Origin: Propionibacteriaceae bacterium
Lineage (GTDB): Bacteria > Actinomycetota > Actinomycetes > Propionibacteriales > Propionibacteriaceae
Assembly: GCA_031262845.1 (NCBI GenBank)
Contig: JAISGZ010000058.1
Span: forward strand, 1 to 12,571
Direction: 5' to 3'
DNA: 12,571 nucleotides
Shown: piece by piece, positions 1 through 6,218 of the stretch
How positions within the stretch are numbered: the first letter of the stretch is position 1
Layout of the letters: each line of letters starts with the position of its first letter
The notes under the pieces: model-generated
Told to the model about the DNA's origin: nothing
Seen by the model: only the letters and a program-made list of their open reading frames with translations
Database searches by the model: none
Made by a program: the position numbers and the translations under genes

Positions 1-105
1 GAAGACACCTTGGCTGAGGTCAAGCGCCAAGCTGCTAACCGCCATATGTCGATCTCACGCTTTTTACGTGGGCTCATCGAACGGGAATTAGCCGACGCGG
101 CTTGA
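1..105 (+). CDS. C-terminal fragment of a ribbon-helix-helix-like protein (partial)
   Basis: Reading frame 1 is open from the window edge to a TGA at 103-105 and gives 34 residues, beginning EDTLAEVKRQAANRHMSISR and ending RELADAA. The pattern of one amphipathic helix, a short turn containing MSIS, and a second helix rich in R, L and E resembles the helix A-helix B half of MetJ/Arc/CopG ribbon-helix-helix proteins, often antitoxins or small DNA-binding regulators. The N-terminal beta-strand that would contact DNA lies outside the window, so the family is inferred. The gene is convergent with dciA, with 17 bp between stop codons. No toxin partner is visible because the gene's upstream side is cut off. 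Confidence 0.5.
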   Translation, partial: EDTLAEVKRQAANRHMSISRFLRGLIERELADAA

Positions 106-122
106 TGGCGGCGTTTTGACCG

Positions 123-659
123 TTAACCGTAGGTGTCCCGGGGACCACGGCCGGGGACGGAACGTTTACCTTTTTTCCAACTTGGGGTGTGGGGGCCGAC
201 GACTTTGATCAGGGTGACGGTGCGTTCGCCGAGGGCTTCGTTGAGGCGGGCGATGATCTGAGGGGCGAGGAGGCGGATGGCGCTGGCCCAGGTCGTCGAT
301 TCGGCCCGGACGATCAGGTGGCCGTCCTTGAACCGCTCGGGGTGGCTGTGGGCGGCGTTGGTCGGACCGACAAAATCCGCCCAATGACCGACCAGTGAGG
401 CCACGCCGAGATTCTGTTTCCAGCCCTTTTCGACCACCACCCGGTCGAGCAGAGCACCCGCACTCTGGGGATCCCGGGCCGACGGACCAGCTTCTGACCA
501 GGTCACTTCGGTCAGATCACGATGTCGACGGCGGCGACTGGTAACCCGTCCACCGCGGGCCGCCCGGGCGATCCGACGGGCCAACTCCAAACCGGTCGGA
601 TCGTGACCGGGTACGTGGCCCCGTCGTTGCGACGGCGCTGGTGATCCAGACTCAGTCAC
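123..659 (-). CDS. dciA: DUF721 / DciA-family protein, probable replicative helicase loader
   Basis: This 178-residue protein starts with GTG at 657-659. Its first 60 residues are basic and disordered-looking, with a run of arginines near 41-46. The DUF721 core spans about 67-157: GVASLVGHWADFVGP (85-99), KDGHLIVRAESTTWA (111-125) and LRLLAPQII-like residues (129-136), then a C-terminal GPHTPSWKKG. The ending RGPRDTYG is typical of the short actinobacterial DUF721 protein encoded next to recF. DciA proteins are known in other bacteria to interact with the replicative helicase DnaB and help load it; that role here is inferred from family and from position beside dnaA, dnaN and recF. The start overlaps the recF stop by 8 bp, which suggests translational coupling. 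The usual next gene, gyrB, is not found downstream. Confidence 0.9.
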   Translation of the reverse strand: MTESGSPAPSQRRGHVPGHDPTGLELARRIARAARGGRVTSRRRRHRDLTEVTWSEAGPSARDPQSAGALLDRVVVEKGWKQNLGVASLVGHWADFVGPTNAAHSHPERFKDGHLIVRAESTTWASAIRLLAPQIIARLNEALGERTVTLIKVVGPHTPSWKKGKRSVPGRGPRDTYG

Positions 660-1962
660 CGCGCACCTCAGTTATCTCCTGATCTTGCGTTAGTGGTGCC
701 ACGCTGTCCGCTGGATCAGGTTCCACCAACGTCTCAGCCAACACCTCAGGCTCGCCATCCCCCACCGACGCCATCTCACCGGTCGCCACGGGATTCCCCG
801 TCTGCCCCTGATCACCATCAACCGGCCGCACCGACCCCAAGGACACGGTGAACGTCTGACTGACCAATCCCCAGGGCACGTCTTCGGGCACGGCGGCGGT
901 AATGAGGACCTGATCGGTCTGGGCCACGGTTTCGGCCAGCCGCTGGCGCCGGGTGGTGTCCAATTCGGCGAAGACGTCGTCGAGTAACAAAACCGGTTCG
1001 ATGTCGTCGGCCCGCAGTAAATCCAAGCTCGCCAAACGCAGCCCCAAAGCCACCGACCACGACTCACCGTGGCTGGCGTAGCCCTTGACCGGCAGATCGG
1101 CCAAAGTCAACTCCAGATCATCCCGGTGAGGGCCGACCAAAGATTGTCCGCGGGCCAACTCGTCGGGCCGCCGCCGTTCGATTTCCGCCAGGTAACGCTC
1201 GGCCAACTGATCGACCGCCCAGGGCCCCGATTCCCGACCCCACTCGGGCACGGCGTGGCTGAGATAAGTCACGACCGCCTGGTGGTCGATCGGCGCGATG
1301 GCGCTGTAACGAGCCGTAAACCGAGGAGCAAGATCGGCCACGGTTTGGAGCCGGGCCGCCACGATCTCCGCTCCCAAGACGGCCAAGCGCTCATCCCAGA
1401 CCGCCAGAGTCGTTTCCGCCTCCGGCCCAGCTGGCCGTGGACCGCGCCCGGACAAGGCTTTCAGCAACGCCGTTCGCTGGCGTAAAGCCCGGTCATAATC
1501 AGCCCGCACGCCCGTCAGACGTGGCCACCTGGTCGTACAAAGAGCATCGATAAAGGCCCGCCGGTTCGACGGATCGCCGGTCGCGATCGTCAGATCTTCG
1601 GGGGCGAAGGTGACGGTCCGTAACGCTCCCACGACCGCCCGCGGCCGGACCGGCGCCTTGTTCAATCGGGCTTTGTTGGGCCGTCCCAAGTTGATTTCCA
1701 GATCGACCGCCAGCGCTCGCTCGTCATCCCGCCCGGCCCGCAGCCGCGCCTGGATCACCGCCTGCTGACAGCCCCGCCGGACCAACGGCTGATCGCTGGC
1801 CACGCGATGGGAGTTCAGCGTCGCGACGTATTCGACGGCTTCGACGAGATTGGTTTTCCCCTGGCCGTTCAGCCCGAGAAACAGCGTCACGCCAGGGCTG
1901 AGCGCCAACTCAGCGGTCTGGTAGGACCGGAAATCCGTCAACCGCAGAGCCGTCAGAAACAC
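652..1962 (-). CDS. recF: DNA replication and repair protein RecF
   Basis: RecF is an SMC/Rad50-like ATPase that binds gapped DNA and, with RecO and RecR, helps load RecA at stalled forks. I choose the GTG at 1960-1962 because the protein then begins VFLTALRLTDFRSY, matching the family's usual N-terminus; an ATG 45 bp upstream would add an unlikely tail. With this start (436 residues) the Walker A motif GLNGQGKTN is at 30-38, VGPHRDD at 276-282, the ABC signature region SHGESWSVALGLRLAS just after 295, and Walker B VLLLDDVFAELD at 324-335. A weak GAGAG Shine-Dalgarno-like element lies upstream of the GTG. About 55 acidic, proline-rich residues at the C-terminus extend beyond the conserved core and look unstructured. 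The dnaN terminator and a possible promoter in the upstream gap suggest a recF-dciA unit. Confidence 0.95.
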   Translation of the reverse strand: MFLTALRLTDFRSYQTAELALSPGVTLFLGLNGQGKTNLVEAVEYVATLNSHRVASDQPLVRRGCQQAVIQARLRAGRDDERALAVDLEINLGRPNKARLNKAPVRPRAVVGALRTVTFAPEDLTIATGDPSNRRAFIDALCTTRWPRLTGVRADYDRALRQRTALLKALSGRGPRPAGPEAETTLAVWDERLAVLGAEIVAARLQTVADLAPRFTARYSAIAPIDHQAVVTYLSHAVPEWGRESGPWAVDQLAERYLAEIERRRPDELARGQSLVGPHRDDLELTLADLPVKGYASHGESWSVALGLRLASLDLLRADDIEPVLLLDDVFAELDTTRRQRLAETVAQTDQVLITAAVPEDVPWGLVSQTFTVSLGSVRPVDGDQGQTGNPVATGEMASVGDGEPEVLAETLVEPDPADSVAPLTQDQEITEVRGD

Positions 1963-2101
1963 CGCCGACCAACTCTCACACTGAACCGGTCCAGACCGTC
2001 CAACCAACGCGACCCAGGAACCAGTGATCGATCACATCGGAAATGGCCATCAAATCGGAGTAACCGGTTGGAAAGCTGGCGCAGTGGAAACGTCGACCGT
2101 A

Positions 2102-2130
2102 GTTTTATCGACACTGACAACGCCGTTGAA
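2102..2130 (-). promoter_or_regulatory. Possible promoter for recF-dciA
   Basis: On the minus strand a -35-like TTCAAC (2125-2130) and a -10-like TAAAAC (2102-2107) are separated by 17 bp in the dnaN-recF gap. The match to the vegetative consensus is only moderate. The position, just after the dnaN terminator and about 140 bp ahead of recF, makes it plausible. Confidence 0.3.
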
Positions 2131-2169
2131 CGCCTTACCCAGCGCCGCGAACGTGTCATTTTCCGTGAG

Positions 2170-2190
2170 AAAAACTAAGCCGCGGGCTTA
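2170..2190 (-). terminator. Intrinsic terminator directly after dnaN
   Basis: Immediately after the dnaN TAG stop the minus strand reads TAAGCC-CGC-GGCTTA, a perfect 6-bp stem with a 3-nt loop, then G and five T residues. This is a compact but classical Rho-independent terminator. It would partly or fully separate dnaN transcription from recF. Confidence 0.75.
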
Positions 2191-3348
2191 CTAGCTCGAC
2201 AGCCGCATCAACATGATGACGTGGCGGTAATCGCTCGCCGGCACGCCGTCCAACTCCGTCAAAGCCGTCAACAAACACGGCTTACCGGGCCCGGAGAACG
2301 TCAAATGGACATAGGGCGCGTCGAGCACCGACAAGGCATCGGTCAGATAGTGAGGATTGAAACCGGCCTGATCGAGCACCGGCTCATCGGCCACGCTGTC
2401 AACGACGGCGGCCACGGTTTCGAAAGCCTGAGCCTGGTCACCGGTGGCCGCTTCCAAAGTCACGGCGTCCTGGCCGATGACCATCCGCAGCGACGTATTC
2501 CGCTCCGCCACCAGGGCCACCCGCTTAACAGCCGCCAACAGCTCGGCCGTACTGGCCCGAACCGTCAACTCGTTGGGAATATCCATCAGATGGCGCACCT
2601 TGGGGAACTCACCATCGAGCAACCGGGTCGTGATCTGGCGGGTTCCACTCGGTCCTTCACCGGAAAAACCGATCAGCCCCTCCCCTGGTCCCGGCCCCGA
2701 CAACGACACCATCACCTGATCGCCGCTGGTCATCGACTTGGCCGTCTCGGACAACACCCGGCCCGGCACCAAGGCCGCCCCTGTCAGAGCCCGATCGAGC
2801 GGCGCCCAGGTCAATTCCTTGAGCGCCATCCGGTAGCGGTCAGTCGCCAGCAGCGACATTTGATCGTGGTCAAACTCGACCCGAATACCCGTGAAAACCG
2901 GCAGCAGTTCGTCTTTTCCGGCCGCCACCACGACCTGACTGACGGCTTGAGCTAAATCGGCGCTGCCAATTCGGCCCGAGGCTTCCGGCATCGCCGGCAA
3001 CTCCGGATAATCCGTCACCGGCAGCAGCTGCAACGTGAAACGAGCCTTGCCACACACCAATTCCAGGGTCTGACCGGCGGTCGCCAAACTGACCGGCTGA
3101 GTCGGTAAGGTGCGGCTGATCTCGGCCAGCAAACGGCCCGACACCAGAGCCACGCCGGGTTCGTCGACGACGGCGTTGATCGTGATCCGGGCGGAGGTTT
3201 CGTAGTCGAAACTCGACAACGTCACCTGGCCGTCAGCGGCACTGAGATGGAGGCCAGCCAAAATCGGCAAACTTGGCCGCAGCGGCAGACTCCGAGCCGC
3301 CCATTGGACAGCATCGGCTAGGACGTCGCGTTCAAGCTGAACCTTCAT
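2191..3348 (-). CDS. dnaN: DNA polymerase III beta subunit (sliding clamp)
   Basis: The product forms the ring-shaped clamp that tethers DNA polymerase III to DNA and serves as a docking site for repair and replication proteins. The start is the ATG at 3346-3348, preceded by a strong AAGGAG ribosome-binding site about seven bases upstream. The resulting 385-residue protein begins MKVQLERDVLADAVQWAARS, the usual clamp N-terminus, and has normal family length. The frame stays open for 41 codons upstream, but that stretch does not resemble a clamp and is rejected as coding. Recognisable segments include LRPSLPILAGLHL near 23-35, LLPVFTGIRVEF in the middle domain and the terminal HVIMLMRLSS. The gene lies downstream of dnaA behind the candidate origin and ends in an intrinsic terminator. 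Confidence 0.97.
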   Translation of the reverse strand: MKVQLERDVLADAVQWAARSLPLRPSLPILAGLHLSAADGQVTLSSFDYETSARITINAVVDEPGVALVSGRLLAEISRTLPTQPVSLATAGQTLELVCGKARFTLQLLPVTDYPELPAMPEASGRIGSADLAQAVSQVVVAAGKDELLPVFTGIRVEFDHDQMSLLATDRYRMALKELTWAPLDRALTGAALVPGRVLSETAKSMTSGDQVMVSLSGPGPGEGLIGFSGEGPSGTRQITTRLLDGEFPKVRHLMDIPNELTVRASTAELLAAVKRVALVAERNTSLRMVIGQDAVTLEAATGDQAQAFETVAAVVDSVADEPVLDQAGFNPHYLTDALSVLDAPYVHLTFSGPGKPCLLTALTELDGVPASDYRHVIMLMRLSS

Positions 3349-3612
3349 GCGTGACTCCTTCAGGGCTCGGGCCAACCAGCCCGTAGCAAACTTGGGTCCT
3401 ACTGTAACCGTTTTGCCGGTCGGCTTTACCCAACCGGACAAACTGACGGCTGAAGCTGGATTCGCCTCCATTTGACCGTTATCAACAGTGCCGCCCCGAC
3501 CCGAGTGAATCTCTTATGAGATCTTTCTTTCTCGTCTTCGTAGTAGCCACTGGTGATACTGGGGAGAACTTCAATCCTTCCAGGCCGTTAGTCAATGACA
3601 GCCATGTTATTC

Positions 3613-3654
3613 GGTGGATGAACCGGGGATGAGTTGGGGATAACTGGGGAATAA
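3613..3654 (-). repeat. Phased run of DnaA-box-like motifs
   Basis: Read on the plus strand, four related motifs follow one another in the same orientation: GGTGGATGA at 3613, CGGGGATGA at 3624, TGGGGATAA at 3635 and TGGGGAATAA at 3645. Start-to-start spacings are 11, 11 and 10 bp, close to one helical turn. The third matches the reverse of the DnaA consensus TTATCCACA at eight of nine positions; the others are weaker or carry an inserted base. Such spacing would place DnaA protomers on one face of the DNA. Confidence 0.5.
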
Positions 3655-3690
3655 CTCCGTCTTGAGTCGGATTTTATTCAGTTATCCCCA
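3635..3690. repeat. 11-bp inverted repeat of DnaA-box sequence
   Basis: TGGGGATAACT at 3635-3645 and AGTTATCCCCA at 3680-3690 are exact reverse complements separated by 34 bp. Each arm contains a one-mismatch DnaA box, so the pair places two boxes in opposite orientation around an AT-richer segment containing GATTTTATTC. Confidence 0.75.
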
Positions 3691-3698
3691 GGCTAGAC

Positions 3699-3730
3699 CG
3701 ACTTATCCTCAGGTTTTTGTGGATAAGTCG
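3699..3730. repeat. 10-bp inverted repeat pairing two DnaA boxes
   Basis: CGACTTATCC (3699-3708) and GGATAAGTCG (3721-3730) form a perfect inverted repeat with a 12-bp spacer containing five consecutive T residues. The right arm overlaps the only perfect box in this spacer, TGTGGATAA (3718-3726); the left arm overlaps TTATCCTCA (3703-3711). It could act as a head-to-head DnaA site or form a cruciform. Confidence 0.75.
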
Positions 3731-3759
3731 TTGTGAAACAGGTTTTATTGTCATGAATG

Positions 3760-3779
3760 AGTCGGAGTCCGATCCGACT
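3760..3779. repeat. 7-bp inverted repeat at the origin edge
   Basis: AGTCGGA (3760-3766) and TCCGACT (3773-3779) are exact reverse complements with a 6-bp spacer. The left arm belongs to an 8-mer, GAGTCGGA, that also occurs at 3664-3671 among the DnaA boxes. Its role is unknown. Confidence 0.45.
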
Positions 3780-3780
3780 G

Positions 3781-4016
3781 ATGGTTGACGTCAGGTCAGA
3801 CTGTGGGTGGTCGCTGGTGGTCGGCTAACTGGACATCACGTTAAGGCTGACCGACGGGTTGAGGCCATCTCAGCGACGACTGGACCGAATCTGGTTGGCG
3901 GTAGCACCTCGAATTGTCTCTTCGGACAACGAACGTATTCGTGGTGTCGAGTTGGTCAACCGGTCGCCTTGACGACCAAATCCTGGCGGGATCAGCCACC
4001 AGTGTCCTGATAGTCG
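3781..4016. other. Non-coding remainder of the dnaA-dnaN spacer
   Basis: This stretch between the DnaA-box cluster and the dnaA stop codon holds no gene I can support. The only structure noted is a small imperfect hairpin near 3915-3930 (TTGTCT and GGACAA around a CTTC loop), without a T-run on either strand, so it is not called a terminator. A 67-codon plus-strand open frame here resembles no protein family. Confidence 0.6.
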
Positions 4017-5417
4017 TCAGGCCCGCTGAGCCCGTTGGTGAACCTTGTTCGTGATATCGGTGACGTTCGTGAAGACCGTGCGGTCTTTCGTGATCAGGTC
4101 CCGGATTTTGCGGTAGGCGTGCATCACCGTGGTGTGGTCACGATCGAACTCTTGGCCGATTTTCGGCAGCGACAAGTCGGTCAGGTCACGACTGAGATAC
4201 ATCGCGATCTGGCGGGCCAAGGCAATGTTGGCGGCCCGGCCGGGACCGCGTAACTCGTCGATCGACAGTTCGAAGTGGTCGGCTGTTTCCACGATCACCA
4301 TGTTGATACTGATCGGCCGCTCGATGCCGTCGGCGATCAGGTCTTTCAAGACGATCGAGGCCATGTGGCAGTCGGGCTGGGTTTGGCTCAGCGAAGCGAA
4401 GGCCGTCAAACGGATCAGCGCGCCTTCGAGTTCCCGGATATTGGTTTGGATTTTGCTGGCGATCAGCTCCATGACATCGGGCGCCACACTGAGATTTTCG
4501 GCCTGGGCCTTCTTCTGCAAGATGGCGATCCGGGTTTCCAGGTCGGCCGGGGTGATATCGACCAAGAGGCCCCACTCGAAACGGCTGCGCAGCCGCGGCT
4601 CCAGCGCTTCCAGCAACTTGGGCGGCCGGTCGGAGGTCATGACGATTTGTTTTTGGGCGTTGTGCAAGGTGTTAAAGGTGTGGAAGAACTCTTCCTGGGT
4701 GCCGATCTTCGATTCCAGGAACTGGATATCGTCGATCAGTAGCACGTCGACTTCACGGTAGTTGCGGCGGAACTCGGTCATCCGGTTCTCGGAGATGGCG
4801 TTGATGAAGTCGTTCGTCAGCTCCTCGGTCGAGACGTATTTGACGCGCAGGTGTTCCGAGTGGGCGATGATGTAGTTGCCGATGGCGTGCAAGAGGTGGG
4901 TCTTACCGAGCCCCGAGTCGCCGTAGATCAGCAGCGGGTTGTAGGCCTTGCCCGGACCTTGTTCGACGGCGCCTTCGGCCACGGCCACAGCGGCGGCGTG
5001 AGCGAAACGGTTGCTCTGGCCGATGACGAAGGTGTCAAAGGTGTATTTGCGGTTGAGGAGGGGACTGTCAACCGGGCGCGGCGAAACCAGATTGGCGGCT
5101 ACCGGCCAAGGCGCGATCGGGGTTGACAGCGGGTTGGTCAAGGGCGTGGAGATGACGGGCGGTTGATAGATCGTCGGATCGACCGAGACTTTGAGTTTGA
5201 GATCAAAACCGGTTTGTAAGGACGCGACCTCGGCGATCCGGCTGTGCAGCCGCTGTTCGATCCGTTCGCGCGTGAAGTCGTTCGGCACCACCACGTGCAG
5301 CAGTTGATCGTCGATCGACTCGGCCTGACAGGTCGCCAACAGGGCCCGGCTCGGGGGGTCGAGTTGGGTCAGAATCGTGTCCCACAGCTGAGGTAAGGAC
5401 CCCATTACCGAGTTCAC
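4017..5417 (-). CDS. dnaA: Chromosomal replication initiator protein DnaA
   Basis: DnaA is the AAA+ ATPase that binds DnaA boxes, melts oriC and helps recruit the helicase. I choose the GTG at 5415-5417 because a strong GGAGGG lies about seven bases upstream; an ATG at 5430-5432 with a weaker AAAGGG-like site would add five residues and a TTG at 5448-5450 would add eleven. With the GTG start the protein has 466 residues: domain I (about 1-75, including QLWDTIL), a short proline-rich linker (about 80-120), the AAA+ domain with Walker A GDSGLGKT (166-173) and Walker B LLIDDI (226-231), and the C-terminal helix-turn-helix domain with signature DHTTV (427-431) in RDHTTVMHAYRKI. Linker domain II is short for an actinobacterium. 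DnaA boxes just upstream suggest autoregulation. Confidence 0.97.
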   Translation of the reverse strand: MNSVMGSLPQLWDTILTQLDPPSRALLATCQAESIDDQLLHVVVPNDFTRERIEQRLHSRIAEVASLQTGFDLKLKVSVDPTIYQPPVISTPLTNPLSTPIAPWPVAANLVSPRPVDSPLLNRKYTFDTFVIGQSNRFAHAAAVAVAEGAVEQGPGKAYNPLLIYGDSGLGKTHLLHAIGNYIIAHSEHLRVKYVSTEELTNDFINAISENRMTEFRRNYREVDVLLIDDIQFLESKIGTQEEFFHTFNTLHNAQKQIVMTSDRPPKLLEALEPRLRSRFEWGLLVDITPADLETRIAILQKKAQAENLSVAPDVMELIASKIQTNIRELEGALIRLTAFASLSQTQPDCHMASIVLKDLIADGIERPISINMVIVETADHFELSIDELRGPGRAANIALARQIAMYLSRDLTDLSLPKIGQEFDRDHTTVMHAYRKIRDLITKDRTVFTNVTDITNKVHQRAQRA

Positions 5418-5432
5418 GGTCAATCCCTCCAT
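5411..5432 (-). promoter_or_regulatory. dnaA ribosome-binding site that decides the start codon
   Basis: The minus strand reads ATGGAGGGATTGACC directly before GTG at 5415-5417, giving a near-ideal GGAGGG core with about seven bases of spacing. The upstream in-frame ATG at 5430-5432 overlaps this Shine-Dalgarno element, so both starts could compete. The GTG is favoured. Confidence 0.6.
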
Positions 5433-5474
5433 AAGAACCCTTTTCCGCAACTGTAAATCTGACTTGTCACCATC

Positions 5475-5495
5475 TTGTCCACAAAGTTATCCACA
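5475..5495 (+). promoter_or_regulatory. DnaA-box pair upstream of dnaA
   Basis: A one-mismatch box TTGTCCACA (5475-5483), which is the preferred form in some high-GC actinobacteria, is followed three bases later by a perfect TTATCCACA (5487-5495), both on the plus strand. They lie about 60-80 bp ahead of the dnaA start codon. They fit a DnaA autorepression site or a second origin subregion. A weaker third match, TGTGGAAGC, lies at 5499-5507 in the opposite orientation. Confidence 0.8.
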
Positions 5496-5507
5496 AGCTG
5501 TGGAAGC

Positions 5508-5950
5508 GGGGGCGAAGTCGCCCTTGACGATCTTCCCAATCTGGCCGGTTCTCGGTCAGCTGTTGTCTCCCTTGAGCGATTCCCAGCTGAGCCAAGGCGA
5601 TGTATCAACCACCGGGACACGCTAGTCGGCAAACTTCTATCCGTGCAAACTGATGACTAACGATCCCCAGTCCTATCGGCGTGTCGAGTGGACAAAGGGA
5701 CCGCGCCGCTTAGCCTAGCGCGAACTGACGGCCAAAAGACCGCACAAATATTTGACGGACTCTCCGGCCGGATCAGATTACGCCACGATCGCCCGGAACT
5801 GCCGCTGGTCTCGTCACCAACCCGGGGGAAAACTCTCAGCCCGGCGAACGTCGGTTAACGTCGGTCAGACTGTCCGGGTGCCGATCAGAGGCCACTTGGT
5901 CGGCGATGCTTAGTGGAATCAGGCTCAGTCCTGTCCCACGGCCGGTCACT
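5508..5950. other. Divergent dnaA-rpmH spacer without a recognisable gene
   Basis: No coding region is supported here. Visible structure includes a perfect 10-bp palindrome CAAATATTTG at 5745-5754 in a short AT-rich patch and a tandem decamer AACGTCGGTT/AACGTCGGTC at 5847-5866. A dnaA promoter must lie in or near this spacer. A weak minus-strand candidate reads TTGCAC, 18 bp, then TAGCGT in the region complementary to 5622-5651, but it is not strong enough to annotate separately. Confidence 0.5.
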
Positions 5951-5954
5951 GGGT

Positions 5955-5983
5955 TTGCTCGCAGCCGACCCCTGGCGTATCGT
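5955..5983 (+). promoter_or_regulatory. Probable rpmH operon promoter
   Basis: A -35-like TTGCTC (5955-5960) and a -10-like TATCGT (5978-5983) are separated by exactly 17 bp, about 90 bp ahead of rpmH. Transcription would begin near 5990, so the two downstream hairpins would lie at the very start of the mRNA leader. Confidence 0.5.
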
Positions 5984-5984
5984 T

Positions 5985-5999
5985 AGCCAGTCGCTGGCT
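5985..5999 (+). promoter_or_regulatory. Leader hairpin 1 upstream of rpmH
   Basis: AGCCAG-TCG-CTGGCT is a perfect 6-bp stem with a 3-nt loop, just downstream of the probable -10 element. It could cap the 5' end of the rpmH transcript or be a regulator-binding palindrome at the start site. Confidence 0.45.
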
Positions 6000-6016
6000 C
6001 GACGTCAGCGCCTTCC

Positions 6017-6038
6017 CCCGCTGGTTCAAACCAGTGGG
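6017..6038 (+). promoter_or_regulatory. Leader hairpin 2 upstream of rpmH
   Basis: CCCGCTGGT-TCAA-ACCAGTGGG folds into a 9-bp stem with one G-T wobble and a 4-nt loop. It lies 18 bp after hairpin 1 and 37 bp before the rpmH start. No T-run follows, so it is not an intrinsic terminator. A structural or regulatory role in the leader RNA is inferred. Confidence 0.5.
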
Positions 6039-6075
6039 ATAGACCCAAACCCTCGATCATCAGGGAGGCTGGAGC

Positions 6076-6213
6076 GTGAGTAAACGCACCTACCAACCAA
6101 GTAATCGGCGCCGCAGCCGGACTCACGGTTTCCGGGCTCGGATGCGGACTCGGGCCGGGCGGGCGATCTTGGCCGCTCGCCGTCGCAAGGGCCGGGCGGA
6201 ACTTAGCGCTTAG
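6076..6213 (+). CDS. rpmH: 50S ribosomal protein L34
   Basis: The 45-residue product begins MSKRTYQPSNRRRSRTHGFR and continues ARMRTRAGRAILAARRRKGR to AELSA. This is the complete, highly conserved L34 sequence, rich in arginine and lysine for binding 23S rRNA in the large ribosomal subunit. The start is GTG at 6076-6078, with GGGAGG seven bases upstream. It is the first gene of the rightward cluster and lies five bases ahead of rnpA, the standard bacterial arrangement. It is divergent from dnaA. Confidence 0.97.
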   Translation: MSKRTYQPSNRRRSRTHGFRARMRTRAGRAILAARRRKGRAELSA

Positions 6214-6218
6214 TCGCG

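Larger units (their letters stand above)
3472..3780. other. oriC: Candidate chromosomal replication origin (oriC), dnaA-dnaN spacer
   Basis: The spacer between dnaN and dnaA carries no convincing gene and concentrates DnaA-box-like 9-mers. One is perfect (TGTGGATAA at 3718-3726) and several differ by one base: TTATCAACA at 3479-3487, TGGGGATAA at 3635-3643, TTATCCCCA at 3682-3690 and TTATCCTCA at 3703-3711. Weaker matches lie at 3613-3621, 3624-3632 and 3560-3568. Two AT-richer patches, around 3670-3680 and 3741-3757, each contain TTTTATT and could contribute to unwinding. In known actinobacteria such as Streptomyces and Mycobacterium, oriC lies in the dnaA-dnaN spacer, so the position fits. 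The exact unwinding element cannot be fixed by eye. Confidence 0.8.

Noticed and set aside
690..1485. Long open frames overlapping recF in other frames
   Set aside because: They are GC-driven shadows of recF, with repetitive R, P and W-rich translations and no motifs.
3349..3471. 41-codon upstream extension of dnaN
   Set aside because: The clamp N-terminus MKVQLERD and a strong AAGGAG at the correct distance point to the start at 3348.
3509..3522. Small hairpin ATCTC-TTAT-GAGAT followed by a T-rich run on the plus strand
   Set aside because: The stem is only five AT-rich pairs and no plus-strand gene ends there, so a terminator call is not justified.
3807..4010. 67-codon plus-strand frame in the dnaA-dnaN spacer
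   Set aside because: No family resemblance, and the location is the non-coding origin spacer.
6021..6034. CTGGTTCAAACCAG resembling a tRNA T-arm
   Set aside because: It lacks the five-pair stem with a seven-base loop, and no acceptor, D or anticodon arm can be formed around it. It is better explained as part of a leader hairpin.
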